Notes: generated by a model from the sequence alone, not told the origin. Positions 15,704 through 25,637 are shown, counted from the first letter of the stretch. The stretch: DNA of 64,000 nt from Bacteroides sp. (GCF_028690125.1 NZ_JAQVBV010000002.1:186001-250000), one strand, 5' to 3'. Translations and numbers: made by a program.

Positions 15704-18481
15704 CTATAATCCGTGAATCACCTTCATCAACTGGTCGCCCAATCCTATTGTATAACCTTGTGAGACAAAAACTACCCGGTTGAATGTATCGGCAATGATA
15801 AACATTGGAAGAATGGTCTGATTAGATAATTTCATAGACTCGGCAATCTGTTTCTGGATACTGTTATCTATGTCGATACCATATATAATGGTAGACGGTA
15901 ATCCTTGGAATTCCGAAGGACGATATTTATTATACTGCTCCTCGGAAGGGAAAAGAAGCACCATTTTCCTACCCCATTTTTCGAATTCACTACCTAATGC
16001 AGCAATGTCTCTCAAAGCATGATTGGTTGGCTCCTGCCCTACTCCCAACACACCCACAACAAAATATCCACGCCCGCAAGCCTGTAAAAGACTTTGTGAT
16101 GTAATATCAGTAAACTTTTCCTGAACGGTTCCACAACTTTCACTGGTTAAGTTGTCTTTATTTTCGTTTCCTAACGGACAAAATAGTGATTCTGAATTAA
16201 AGTTTCCAATTACCTGAACCTGATCTTTGCTTTCGCGCATCACTAAATCTACTGTAGCAGTTTTTTCCGGTTCTACATTGAAAAAGCTGATCTCGGAAAG
16301 TACAGCTCCACTAGCCATCCGTGTTCCCGACACAAGCATATAGTAACCGGCATCCAACCATATACCTTTTTTCAGAAGATTCGACCATGTGGCTCCTCCC
16401 CCCATGTCTGCATCTCCCTCATCATAATTCAAGAGTTGGAAAGTTCCGTCTTTATATTTAGAAAGGGTAAAATGGGAATAATATTTAGGATCGGATAAGG
16501 AAGGAATAGGATTATAGGCAGCAATCAACCTTCCGGTAGAAGCCTGTACAGGTGTGCTAGCATTGAAATTTACATCGAATGTGCGTCCTTCCTTTAAATT
16601 TATTTCCCTGCCATTTTCCATAAAAGGATTCATATCAACATACTGTACTTTTCCGGTCACTTCATCAATCCATGCAGGAATACCCAACGTACGTGCCATT
16701 GCAACAAAGAAAATATCACGTGATTTTTCATCTGCCACCCGCGCATTCCATACTCCGACCGGAGAAATAGGAATACGTTGTGAATTCAAATCATTATCTA
16801 TTTTAATTTCCTTCTTACACCATTCTACCAAACGAGCGGGATCTTTCAAGAAAGTTTCCGCATCCGATGGAGGAATTGCATTACGCAAAAAATGACGGAA
16901 AGGAGTCAGCATTTCATTCGCCACACGCGGATTGGTAAGTTCTGCACTCGCACCTCTGCCAAATTTTCGGGGATCAGGAGCATTCTGATAATGATCTTTC
17001 AATACCTCAAGAGAAACATCCCTCCAATCTTTAGCCGAAAGTACTTGCAACAATTCCAATGCAAGATATTGTCTCTCTTCAGCAGCAGCCGTTTTCATAA
17101 AATCAATCAATGTCTGATAGTTTCCGCGTGAGGCAACCAAGATCTTAGCCATCTTATCGACGTCGCATTCATTGAACTTGAAAGGAGCAAGCGCATCTTT
17201 TGCACGCCCTTCTGTCATCATTGTCGCCACATAGGCATTACGAATTGAATCTTCCTTTGCCAAGCGCAGGTCATTTTCCACACGCTGTTCCGGAGTCACT
17301 TCCGGAAGATTGGCTCCTTCTGCAGGAGGAACAATATCCAAATCAAGTGTATATATATCGCCTTCTTTCTTATCTAATGCAAACGTCAGAGTTGCTTCTT
17401 TCCCGAATGATAATTTGCTATATCCGAATTGCCCATCTTTAGAACCCCATACCAACATATCTCCTTTACCCGCTGTTAATGATGCTTTGCCGTCAGAATC
17501 GGTATATTTTGTAGCAACGGTATAGAACTCTGCATAATTGTAAACTTTAAAGTCTACCTTAGCCCCCGAAACAGGTTTTCCACTCTTATCAGTCACAATT
17601 ACCACTGCCTTTGCAGCCGGGGCATAATTATCAATTACATTAATTTCAGTATAATTGGGTGTTTCAAGCATAATCTCTTCCGGTCCGTTATAACGTCCAA
17701 AAACTTTAGTATGCATCAGCATTCCACGGCTGGCAGGCGCATTGAACCAACCAAGATTGAGCACCGGCTCCGGTTCACAAGCCCCGAAGAAGTACCATTT
17801 GCCATCTGCCCAAGCTTCTACCCAGGCATGGTTATCATCCGTATGTGCCCAACGGGGAGTGTACACCTGCCGTGCAGGAATACCGACGGCACGAAGCGCA
17901 GCTACTGTAAAGGTCGATTCTTCACCACAACGTCCATAAGCTGTCTTCACGGAAGCTAGCGGAGAGCTGGTACGGGCATCACTCGGACGATACACAACTT
18001 TTTCATGGCACCAATGATTTACTTCGAGAATTGCATCCTTCATAGAAAGGTTCTTCACCCGATCTTTCAATTCCCCATAAAACACTTCCCGGGAATTATC
18101 GAGATTCTCATTGTTCACTCGGACAGGAAGTACAAAATGACGGTATATTTCATCAGGAACTGCTTTTCCCCAAGGCATCTCCTGACGGGTTCGGTCCGAC
18201 AAACGATAATTTTGCAAATAATAATCTCCCGAATAATCGGTCACGTCCCCAATCGGCATATAAGCATACAAAAACATAAGTGCTTCCCGTTCAGGTTCCG
18301 TTAATTCTTCATTTGAAAATACAGCAAATAAATCTCCGTTGGGGAGAGCTTGTTGTTTCTTCTCAAAGTCTTGAATGACCTGATTCCGATAGGCTTCCTC
18401 TTTCAGGAAGTGGGATTCACTACAAGATAACATTACGACCGATAATATCGGCATAAACAAAAGGCGAATCTGTGTTTTCAT
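15704..18481 (-). CDS. transglutaminase-like lipoprotein with thioredoxin-fold C-terminus
   Basis: From the ATG at 18481 the protein is 925 residues. The lipobox VVMLSCSES indicates a lipoprotein. A transglutaminase/protease-like core follows: YGRCGEESTFTV holds the catalytic Cys, DNHAWVEAW the His, and a downstream Asp/Glu completes the triad. A carboxypeptidase-regulatory-like beta domain (GKPVSGAKVDFKV) comes next, then a second core-like region. The last 150 residues resemble a thioredoxin fold (GYFVVGVLGVGQE, LPMFIIADTFNRVVFVSQGY) without a CxxC. The protein probably acts on peptides or peptidoglycan at the cell surface. No obvious partner is adjacent. Confidence 0.85.
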   Translation of the reverse strand: MKTQIRLLFMPILSVVMLSCSESHFLKEEAYRNQVIQDFEKKQQALPNGDLFAVFSNEELTEPEREALMFLYAYMPIGDVTDYSGDYYLQNYRLSDRTRQEMPWGKAVPDEIYRHFVLPVRVNNENLDNSREVFYGELKDRVKNLSMKDAILEVNHWCHEKVVYRPSDARTSSPLASVKTAYGRCGEESTFTVAALRAVGIPARQVYTPRWAHTDDNHAWVEAWADGKWYFFGACEPEPVLNLGWFNAPASRGMLMHTKVFGRYNGPEEIMLETPNYTEINVIDNYAPAAKAVVIVTDKSGKPVSGAKVDFKVYNYAEFYTVATKYTDSDGKASLTAGKGDMLVWGSKDGQFGYSKLSFGKEATLTFALDKKEGDIYTLDLDIVPPAEGANLPEVTPEQRVENDLRLAKEDSIRNAYVATMMTEGRAKDALAPFKFNECDVDKMAKILVASRGNYQTLIDFMKTAAAEERQYLALELLQVLSAKDWRDVSLEVLKDHYQNAPDPRKFGRGASAELTNPRVANEMLTPFRHFLRNAIPPSDAETFLKDPARLVEWCKKEIKIDNDLNSQRIPISPVGVWNARVADEKSRDIFFVAMARTLGIPAWIDEVTGKVQYVDMNPFMENGREINLKEGRTFDVNFNASTPVQASTGRLIAAYNPIPSLSDPKYYSHFTLSKYKDGTFQLLNYDEGDADMGGGATWSNLLKKGIWLDAGYYMLVSGTRMASGAVLSEISFFNVEPEKTATVDLVMRESKDQVQVIGNFNSESLFCPLGNENKDNLTSESCGTVQEKFTDITSQSLLQACGRGYFVVGVLGVGQEPTNHALRDIAALGSEFEKWGRKMVLLFPSEEQYNKYRPSEFQGLPSTIIYGIDIDNSIQKQIAESMKLSNQTILPMFIIADTFNRVVFVSQGYTIGLGDQLMKVIHGL

Positions 18482-18519
18482 ACTTATATATTCCATTAAA
18501 TAAAGGAGGATACTACCTA

Positions 18520-18527
18520 CAAAGGTA
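18520..18527 (-). promoter_or_regulatory. -7 promoter element for transglutaminase lipoprotein gene
   Basis: The minus strand reads TACCTTTG, a perfect match to TAnnTTTG. It lies about 40 bases before the ATG at 18481. Confidence 0.6.
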
Positions 18528-18674
18528 CAAGATTTTTTTTTAAGTGATTACAGGTTATTCAGTTTATACGTAACAGATTTGTAATATCTCCGCATTTAGG
18601 CTCTTTATAAGAAGAAAAACCAGAAGAAAAAGGAAAATTTTATGTTCTACAGCATATAATTCAAAAACTTTTCG

Positions 18675-18682
18675 TATCTTTG
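18675..18682 (+). promoter_or_regulatory. -7 promoter element for the 45-codon gene
   Basis: TATCTTTG is a perfect Bacteroides -7 element. It gives a leader of about 68 bases before the small gene at 18757. Confidence 0.65.
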
Positions 18683-18756
18683 CAGCGTTAATAAAGAAAA
18701 CAAGATGTAAAATCGCTCTTCAAAACGTGCAGAGCAAAAAAAAGAGGAAACAAATT

Positions 18757-18894
18757 ATGAAAAAGAATGCAAATGAAAAAGTAATGATGTTACAGTACCG
18801 TATTAAACGCTATCAAGCAATGGGAAACGGTGCAATGTGCCAAGCCTTGAATGGTAAACTTCAAAAACTGCTTAACCAGCAGCCTGCCATGTAA
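18757..18894 (+). CDS. 45-residue basic small protein, own transcription unit
   Basis: An ATG at 18757 opens a 45-codon frame ending in TAA at 18894. The peptide starts MKKNANEKVMMLQYRIKRYQ and ends in LNQQPAM. It is rich in Lys, Gln, Met and Asn, has one Cys, and is probably helical, with no signal or membrane segment. The leader has AAAGAGGAAA just before the start. A perfect -7 promoter element precedes it and a strong intrinsic terminator follows, so the unit is transcribed alone. The function is unknown. DNA-, RNA- or ribosome-binding would suit its composition, but this is speculation. Confidence 0.75.
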   Translation: MKKNANEKVMMLQYRIKRYQAMGNGAMCQALNGKLQKLLNQQPAM

Positions 18895-18924
18895 ATAAAC
18901 ACACACTATATTATACAATGTTAA

Positions 18925-18961
18925 GAACGGAAAAGCCTGATTGGTTTTTCCGTTCTTTTTT
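18925..18961 (+). terminator. strong intrinsic terminator after small gene
   Basis: GAACGGAAAA pairs with TTTTCCGTTC around a short loop and is followed by a run of T. It lies 30 bases after the stop of the 45-codon gene. Confidence 0.85.
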
Positions 18962-19056
18962 ATAATGCATTATTGAAACATTGGGAAGAAATATGAAAAG
19001 ACGAACAGTCTTTGAAATAATGTACTACGTACCAACAATAACTTCTACTAAATCCG

Positions 19057-20991
19057 TTATTTTATTTGTTGAATCACAAACTTATAATTTCCTGTCACCT
19101 TTTTCTCGTCTGTTTTTAATGTAATACGATAAATCTCTTTTCCCCATACGTTAGAAAGACGGGGATCATCTAATTTGATTGTTTCCAGTTCAGCTTTAAA
19201 TTGAGAAGGGAAATCCAATGCTACTTTCTCTCCCTTGACTTCAATATAGACTTTACCTGCTGAAGGGAAAGTAACTTTTCCCCATGTAAGAAAGTTAATT
19301 TGATTTGGAGCAAGTACTTCACTTAGTGCATAATTATCAGTAATGGTCAGCTTACACCCATCCAACGTAAAAGAACGTATCCAACTTTTGACTTTCGCTG
19401 CTGCCGGATATGCTCCCGCAATATCTGTAGAAAAAGTATGTTTCTTTTCGTTGCAAGTAGTATTCATTGCTTTATATTGCTGACCAAATTTTTGCGAAAT
19501 GCCATTAATCATCGGCAGATTATGATAATCACTTTGCATGGTCCAGATAGTATAGCGGTCACTGCTGAATGTTTTCTTCGTATATGTACCTACACCTGCA
19601 TCAATAAATACAGGAATCGTATTCACAAATAAGGAGAATGTACCCACATCGTTATGATTATGACTTTCGTTATTAAAACCTCCTTTACTTGCCAGAAACA
19701 GACCGTTCTTATTTTTGATGTAGCAGAATTCAGTTTCAGGATACCAAGTTACATCCGGTATATCGCGTTTCGGCGTTACTTGTGCCAAATCATTACAACA
19801 AAGTAATGATTGAAGAGAACGGAAAGCATCATTTCTTATGGTTGCATAAAGCTTATTGCCATTCAACAGGTAAGCGGAAAAAGACATCATTTCATTACTA
19901 TTTACAGCTTTACCATATCGATAGATTAATAAAGGATCTCCTCCCCCCTGCGCTGAAGCATCCGCAAAGTTCACTACCCATCCATTGCCAACATAGGAAC
20001 GGGACATATATTCACCCATACGTCGGACCATAGGCTCGGCAAACAATGATATTTTACCTCCGGTACCTTCGGAAAGAATTTGTAAGTAATCATATAGTTT
20101 ACCCGCTGCATGACCCCAATAAGAGGTTCCTTCTTCACAGGCACCATCAGATTTCACAAAGTTGATAAATTTATCAACAGACTGCATGGTACGATACACT
20201 GCTTTAGTTAAACGATCTTTATCATTCTCCATTAAAAGGAAACATTGCAATACATTAGAGTTACACCAAGGGTTCCAATTATTAATGATTTGTCCCGGTT
20301 TCCAATTAAATGCCATCCACCATAAATTATCATTATTCATATAGGGATCTAAAATACGTTCTTTAATCGCAGTACGCATTTGCAAAGAAACTACAGGATT
20401 AATTTTGTCGAAAGATTTATTAAAGAAAAAATGTATCCATGCCATTAAAGCACCATAACCACCTGAACCTAGGTCAATTACCTGCTCACGAAAATCTGGT
20501 AACGAGCGCTTACTACTTTGGTAAGGCAGATGAGCAGACAAAACCCATGAGTTCATTTCACAACTCATATATGCTCCATTAAGCAGTTGATCTATGAAAC
20601 GTCCTTTTCCTTCGGCAAGTTCAGCAAGCATTAGAGTATTTAGTGCCTGTGCATTGGCTCCATAAGGATTTTCCATTACCTTACGGTCTCCTGTACGTTC
20701 ATACTCTAAGTATGCAGTGGCAGGAATTAGTTGCCACTTATAGTTGAGAAGTTTTTCTCCGGCCTCAATCAGACGTTGTTTGTTAGGTCCCATCAGTAAG
20801 TCCCATGCGGCACGATCCGTATAAGCAGGGTAAGGCACCCATGCTTGTCCCATTAACAGTACATTTTTCAATGTAGTTTCATCCGCTGCTTTTTGTAGCA
20901 TATTGCGTTCAGTATAGGCATTTGCTTTAAAAGAAATACTTCCAAAGGATGCCAGTAATAGAACACAAAGTAAATGTTTCATTGGTTTCAT
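19057..20991 (-). CDS. heparinase II/III-type polysaccharide lyase
   Basis: This 644-residue protein has a signal peptide (LLCVLLLASFGSISFKANA). An alpha/alpha-toroid domain contains NNWNPWCNSN and YWGHAAGKLYDY, and the C-terminal beta-sandwich carries SHNHNDVGTFSLF, the His/Asn-rich motif of heparinase II/III-family lyases. Such enzymes cut uronic-acid polysaccharides by beta-elimination in the periplasm. The substrate cannot be read from sequence. A rhamnosidase lies 1.4 kb upstream, which hints at a rhamnose- and uronate-containing glycan. No SusC/SusD pair is nearby. Translation may begin at Met1 or Met4. Confidence 0.85.
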   Translation of the reverse strand: MKPMKHLLCVLLLASFGSISFKANAYTERNMLQKAADETTLKNVLLMGQAWVPYPAYTDRAAWDLLMGPNKQRLIEAGEKLLNYKWQLIPATAYLEYERTGDRKVMENPYGANAQALNTLMLAELAEGKGRFIDQLLNGAYMSCEMNSWVLSAHLPYQSSKRSLPDFREQVIDLGSGGYGALMAWIHFFFNKSFDKINPVVSLQMRTAIKERILDPYMNNDNLWWMAFNWKPGQIINNWNPWCNSNVLQCFLLMENDKDRLTKAVYRTMQSVDKFINFVKSDGACEEGTSYWGHAAGKLYDYLQILSEGTGGKISLFAEPMVRRMGEYMSRSYVGNGWVVNFADASAQGGGDPLLIYRYGKAVNSNEMMSFSAYLLNGNKLYATIRNDAFRSLQSLLCCNDLAQVTPKRDIPDVTWYPETEFCYIKNKNGLFLASKGGFNNESHNHNDVGTFSLFVNTIPVFIDAGVGTYTKKTFSSDRYTIWTMQSDYHNLPMINGISQKFGQQYKAMNTTCNEKKHTFSTDIAGAYPAAAKVKSWIRSFTLDGCKLTITDNYALSEVLAPNQINFLTWGKVTFPSAGKVYIEVKGEKVALDFPSQFKAELETIKLDDPRLSNVWGKEIYRITLKTDEKKVTGNYKFVIQQIK

Positions 20992-21015
20992 GGTATTTTA
21001 GTCATTTAAGTAGCA

Positions 21016-21023
21016 CAAAGATA
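21016..21023 (-). promoter_or_regulatory. -7 promoter element for lyase gene
   Basis: The minus strand reads TATCTTTG, a perfect match, about 25 bases before the lyase ATG. The lyase is therefore probably transcribed independently of dinB. Confidence 0.6.
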
Positions 21024-21214
21024 ACACATCTAACTGAAAATGAGGAAAGAAAATCATCCAATCCTAAAAAGAAAAAAGTACAAAGAGTAAATAAAAAGTC
21101 TATCTTATAAAAATACAAGGTCTATCCTATAAACGTAGAAGATCCGTTCTTTCCCAACAGAGAATGCGTTACAAGTAAAAAATACTCCTAATATGAAAAA
21201 ACAGAGGCTTCGTT

Positions 21215-22306
21215 TTAGTCCCAATCACTAAATTCAAAACTCAACTGTTCCCAAACTCCATGTTGTTCATCCGCTTCTTCTTTTGGATTGGAAACAGAAA
21301 GTCCGATAAGCCGGATAGGATGCTGCTCATATTCTACACTCTTCAACAATTCTTTGGCAAGCGGAAGGATACGGTCTAAAGTCGTCAGCTCCTGTAATTG
21401 AGTGATGCTACGGGTAATCTGGCTAAAATCGTGGAATTTGATTTTTAATGTTAAAGTATTCCCTTTGAAGTCTTTCCGTTGAAGACGTTCCAGCAGTTCG
21501 ACTGCTACATGATAGAGCTCAATGATAACAGAAGAATGTGCAGAAATGTCTCTTTCTAAGGTGCGTTCGCAGCCTATGGATTTCCGGATATGAATTGCTT
21601 CGACAGGACGTTCATCAATTCCACGCGCACATTCATAATAAAGCGCACCAGCCTTTCCGAAATGAGCCTTCAGCATCTCTAACGAGTATTTTCGAAGTTG
21701 TAATCCATTACTGATTCCAAGCATATGCATTTTCTTTGCGGTAACAGGACCCACTCCCCAAAAAGATTCGATAGGGAGACAAGCAATAAAGTCAAGTGCT
21801 TGTTCCGGGTGGATTGTGCAGAGTCCATCCGGTTTGCGATAATCGGAAGCTATTTTAGCCAGAAACTTATTGTAAGATACTCCCGCAGATGCGACCAAAT
21901 TCAACTGTTCCCGGATACGAAGCTTGATTTCCTTTGCAATATCAACCGCTAAAGAAATATTCTTTTTATTCTCCGTTACATCCAGAAAAGCCTCATCCAA
22001 AGAAAGAGGTTCAATAATGTCCGTGTAGTCATGAAAGATTTCATGAATCTGGCGGGAAACTGATTTATAAACATCCATTCTACCGGAAACAAAAATGAGT
22101 TGCGGACAGAGACGTTTTGCTTTCTGTGAGGACATTGCAGAACGAACGCCATAACGGCGTGCTTCATAACTAGCAGCAGCCACAACTCCCCGTTCCTGAG
22201 CATGTCCGACAGCTAAAGGTTTTCCACGAAGTTCCGGATGATCACGCTGCTCTACAGAAGCGTAAAAGGCGTCCATATCAATATGTATAATCTTGCGCAA
22301 AGACAT
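21215..22306 (-). CDS. dinB: DNA polymerase IV (Y-family)
   Basis: This 363-residue Y-family polymerase has the catalytic motifs IDMDAFYASVEQ (metal Asp10) and SLDEAFLDV, the steric region RYGVRSAMSS, and the helix-hairpin-helix GVGPVTAKKMHMLG. The C-terminal QLSFEF is a plausible beta-clamp binding motif. It performs error-prone translesion synthesis. It has its own -7 element. Its place between a rhamnosidase and a lyase looks incidental. Confidence 0.96.
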   Translation of the reverse strand: MSLRKIIHIDMDAFYASVEQRDHPELRGKPLAVGHAQERGVVAAASYEARRYGVRSAMSSQKAKRLCPQLIFVSGRMDVYKSVSRQIHEIFHDYTDIIEPLSLDEAFLDVTENKKNISLAVDIAKEIKLRIREQLNLVASAGVSYNKFLAKIASDYRKPDGLCTIHPEQALDFIACLPIESFWGVGPVTAKKMHMLGISNGLQLRKYSLEMLKAHFGKAGALYYECARGIDERPVEAIHIRKSIGCERTLERDISAHSSVIIELYHVAVELLERLQRKDFKGNTLTLKIKFHDFSQITRSITQLQELTTLDRILPLAKELLKSVEYEQHPIRLIGLSVSNPKEEADEQHGVWEQLSFEFSDWD

Positions 22307-22326
22307 TCTATATTCAGTAATGTGAG

Positions 22327-22334
22327 CAAACTTA
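22327..22334 (-). promoter_or_regulatory. possible -7 element for dinB
   Basis: The minus strand reads TAAGTTTG, matching TAnnTTTG, about 20 bases before the dinB ATG. No LexA-like palindrome was noticed near it. Confidence 0.45.
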
Positions 22335-22364
22335 CTACAAATTTCCGAATAAATAAAATGCTGA

Positions 22365-25151
22365 TTATTCAGTTAAAGATACTTCAAACAAATATGATCC
22401 GGAACCAATTGCCCATTTAGTTTTAACGTCTGTCGTTTCAATCAACATAATGTCCTTTTGCCGGGTGATCGGTTTGCCATATTCTTTTATCCTATTCACA
22501 TCAATGGTAGGTAAATATATAACTGCCTTACTATTAACCGGGATATTTACTTGTAAAGTGTATGCCTTATCGATTTTCTTCCATTCACAATCAATCCGTC
22601 CGTAAGGAGACTCATAGGAGGTTTTAGCTTCTTTTACATCTCCGACAATTTGGGGGTCTATCAATACTGTCTTGTAAGCGATAGAATTTTCATCCTGACG
22701 AATTCCACCCAATCCGCCAAAGAGCCATTCCATTAAATGGCCCAACATTAGATGATTATTCGACACATTCTCATATGCCTGCCATGATTCGGTCAAAGCG
22801 GTAGCACCATGAGCCAATTGCCAGCCATAACCCGGAACATCATACTTGCTGTTCATTTTGAAAATCAAATCAGAGTTTCCACTATTCTCTAAGGCACGTA
22901 ATACATAACGATAGCCTACATCACCTGCCGTCAAAGCATTGCCACGTCCTACAATGTCTTTGATAAGATTATCAAGGACTCTTGCCTTATTTCCCGGCGT
23001 TACTAAATCCATATATAGGCTTATAGCACCGGCTGTCTGGCTGTTTCTATCATAAGTCCCTTCTTCAGGGTGAAAGAAGGTAGTATTATATGCCTTTTTA
23101 ATATTCTCAGCCAGAGTTTCAAAAGATTTCTCATCGGCTTCTTTTCCCAGCAATTTCGCCATTTCTTTCAACATCATTGTGTTGTAGTAATAAATAGCAG
23201 TCGCTGTTACTCCATTAGAGGTTAATTGTGCGTAACCGGGACTTTTGGGTCCAATATCGAACCAGTCACCCAGTCCATAAGCTATGATATGATTATTGGC
23301 ACGTGTACCCAAATATTCCAGATATTTTTTCATAGCCGGATAATGTTCGATAATCAAACGCTTATCTCCATACCATTGATATATATACCAAGGACAAATA
23401 ATGAAAGAACAACCCCATTCGGGAGTGTCTTCAAAACCATCGGCAAAGTGTACGTATTCGGGAGCGATGGTTGGTATGGCTCCGTTTTCTAATTGAGAGG
23501 CTGCCATATCATCCATTATTTTAGCGTAAAGTGATGCCAGATTATATCGGTATTGCATAGAATATTGCATCAGATGATCCTGTTCCAGCCAACCCAACTT
23601 CTCACGATGAGGACAATCCGTCAATACACTCGCCATATTGCTGCGTATCGCCCAATCTATCAGATTATAAATTTGATTGAACATCGGCTTCGAACAAGAA
23701 AATGAACCTGTTTCGGAAGCTACATTACAAGTATGTAGTCCTTCAAGCTCCACGATCTCAGGCAAATGATCCGGATTTTCTTTTCCTGCAGGAACCGCTC
23801 CTTCAATTTGTACATATCGGAATCCATAATAACTAAATTGTGGTTGCCAGCTCTCCATTTCACCCGTTCCATTAGTGACATATTTATAATAAAATGGTGC
23901 TCCCGTAGCCTGCTGATTCACAGTTTTATCAGCATTCTGTAACTCAGCAGGACGGAAAATGACAGCTTGTCCTTTATTTCCTTTTATTTTAGCACGAATA
24001 ATACCTGAGAAATTTTGTCCTAAATCGTATATCCAGTTTCCCTTCTCATTTTTATAGCAAGTAACAACCGGTACGTTTTCCCGTACGACTAAGTGTGTCC
24101 CCATCTGACTTCGTAGCTTTATATTTTGTTCTACTTCTATCGCTTTCTGCCAATGACTATCGTCAAACGACGGGTCATCTTTCCAACCCTTTTGCTCTAA
24201 AGTAGCATCATAATCTTCTCCCCCATAAATACTGGAATAAGTAATGGGACTAACTGCTGTATGCCATGTTTTATCACTGACCAAATACTCTGTGGAGCCA
24301 TCAGCATAACGAATACAAAGTTTCAGTTTCATCTTCGGGGCACCAAAAGAGCCTAATAACTTGTAATACCGTTCACGAGGGATATTATAAAATCCATTTC
24401 CTAGCATCAAGCCGAGTACATTATCTCCATTCTTCAGATCATCCGTAATATCAAACGTTACATACAGAGCTTCTTTATCATATTTTGTCCATCCCGGATC
24501 CAAAAAATGATCACCTACTTTCTTTCCATTCAAGAAGAAATCGAAATGTCCCAACCCGGTAACATAGACTAACGCCTGTTTTATTTTTTTAGAAACCGGA
24601 AATACTTTTCTGAACTGAGGCAATTGATACATTCCCACCTTCTCATCTTTCAGTTCTTTTTCGACCAAAGGAGCGTGTATAGCAGGGACCACAATTTTCT
24701 CATCTTTTTCCAAAGCAATCCATTTCGCTTTTCCCCATTCTTTATCTTGCATCAGTCCTGTTACAAAAGTAGCCGGTTCACTCCATCCTGAACATTCATC
24801 TTTCCCATTCCAAGAACGCACTTTCCAATAATAAGTTGTTGCGGAAGCCAGCTGCTTCCCTGCAAAAGGAATTAATATTGAACAATCTGAATTGATTTTC
24901 CCGCTATTCCATATATTAGCCTGATCTTCGTTTAATAGTTCTTCCGAGTCCGCAACCAGTATTTGATATGCAGATTGCCAAGCACTGCGCTGTGTACTCT
25001 GCAATTTCCAACTAAAACAAGGTGTCTCTGTGTCAATACCCATCGGATCTTTCAATTGCTCACAAGTTAAACTATATATCTGATAGGATGTATTTGCCAA
25101 TATAGCCAAACTACTTAATGTAGTAACAAATAAGATTAACAGTCGCCTCAT
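22365..25151 (-). CDS. alpha-L-rhamnosidase, glycoside hydrolase family 78
   Basis: This 928-residue enzyme has a signal peptide (LLILFVTTLSSLAILA). N-terminal Ig-like and jelly-roll domains follow (YQILVADSEELL, TYYWKVRSWNGKDE, LNGKKVGDHFLDPGWTKYDK), then an (alpha/alpha)6 catalytic barrel containing DCPHREKLGWLEQD, the GH78 signature, and a C-terminal beta domain (YESPYGRIDCEWKK). It removes terminal alpha-L-rhamnose from plant or bacterial glycans in the periplasm. The usual polysaccharide-utilisation partners (SusC/SusD, hybrid regulator) are not adjacent. A small membrane protein gene lies 29 bases upstream. Confidence 0.93.
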   Translation of the reverse strand: MRRLLILFVTTLSSLAILANTSYQIYSLTCEQLKDPMGIDTETPCFSWKLQSTQRSAWQSAYQILVADSEELLNEDQANIWNSGKINSDCSILIPFAGKQLASATTYYWKVRSWNGKDECSGWSEPATFVTGLMQDKEWGKAKWIALEKDEKIVVPAIHAPLVEKELKDEKVGMYQLPQFRKVFPVSKKIKQALVYVTGLGHFDFFLNGKKVGDHFLDPGWTKYDKEALYVTFDITDDLKNGDNVLGLMLGNGFYNIPRERYYKLLGSFGAPKMKLKLCIRYADGSTEYLVSDKTWHTAVSPITYSSIYGGEDYDATLEQKGWKDDPSFDDSHWQKAIEVEQNIKLRSQMGTHLVVRENVPVVTCYKNEKGNWIYDLGQNFSGIIRAKIKGNKGQAVIFRPAELQNADKTVNQQATGAPFYYKYVTNGTGEMESWQPQFSYYGFRYVQIEGAVPAGKENPDHLPEIVELEGLHTCNVASETGSFSCSKPMFNQIYNLIDWAIRSNMASVLTDCPHREKLGWLEQDHLMQYSMQYRYNLASLYAKIMDDMAASQLENGAIPTIAPEYVHFADGFEDTPEWGCSFIICPWYIYQWYGDKRLIIEHYPAMKKYLEYLGTRANNHIIAYGLGDWFDIGPKSPGYAQLTSNGVTATAIYYYNTMMLKEMAKLLGKEADEKSFETLAENIKKAYNTTFFHPEEGTYDRNSQTAGAISLYMDLVTPGNKARVLDNLIKDIVGRGNALTAGDVGYRYVLRALENSGNSDLIFKMNSKYDVPGYGWQLAHGATALTESWQAYENVSNNHLMLGHLMEWLFGGLGGIRQDENSIAYKTVLIDPQIVGDVKEAKTSYESPYGRIDCEWKKIDKAYTLQVNIPVNSKAVIYLPTIDVNRIKEYGKPITRQKDIMLIETTDVKTKWAIGSGSYLFEVSLTE

Positions 25152-25180
25152 ATTTCTGTTTAAACCTGCTTTTTATTAGT

Positions 25181-25441
25181 TTATACTAAAGAATAATTAT
25201 TTAAAATCGCAAGAAATGCAGCGACAATTAAAATAATTCTCACTGTGATACGTAACCAGAGTCGTTTAATTTTAACATAACCAAGCAACAAGCATAATCC
25301 CAAGATTACAAAAGAGAGACTAAACTTATCTTTCTTTATAATTAGCGCCCAAAGACTCGCAAGGGTCAGCATAATTACAATAATGATTTGAACTATTCTA
25401 ATTATTTTTAAATATGTATCAGGGTCGTCTGTGTTTCCCAT
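25181..25441 (-). CDS. small membrane protein of unknown function
   Basis: This 86-residue protein has three hydrophobic stretches (IVQIIIVIMLTLASLWALII, SLSFVILGLCLLLGYV, ITVRIILIVAAFLAIL). No family is recognised. It is only 29 bases upstream of the rhamnosidase on the same strand, so the two may share a transcript, but no functional link can be seen. Confidence 0.55.
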   Translation of the reverse strand: MGNTDDPDTYLKIIRIVQIIIVIMLTLASLWALIIKKDKFSLSFVILGLCLLLGYVKIKRLWLRITVRIILIVAAFLAILNNYSLV

Positions 25442-25629
25442 ATCCTTAGATTTATATTTTGTAACAATTATGATTAAATAATTTTTTCAATGAATATACC
25501 TTCCATACATTATGGGAAAAAAGATGAAAGGTACTTCAAAAGTGCCGTAAGTTATAAATAATCGATCAAATGAACAAGAATATTCAAAAATAATCCAGCT
25601 TTTATATTCAACTATATTCTTAATAATAT

Positions 25630-25637
25630 TATATTTG
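25630..25637 (+). promoter_or_regulatory. possible -7 element for DUF4419 gene
   Basis: TATATTTG matches TAnnTTTG about 67 bases before the ATG at 25705. The surrounding sequence is very AT-rich, so a chance match is possible. Confidence 0.4.
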
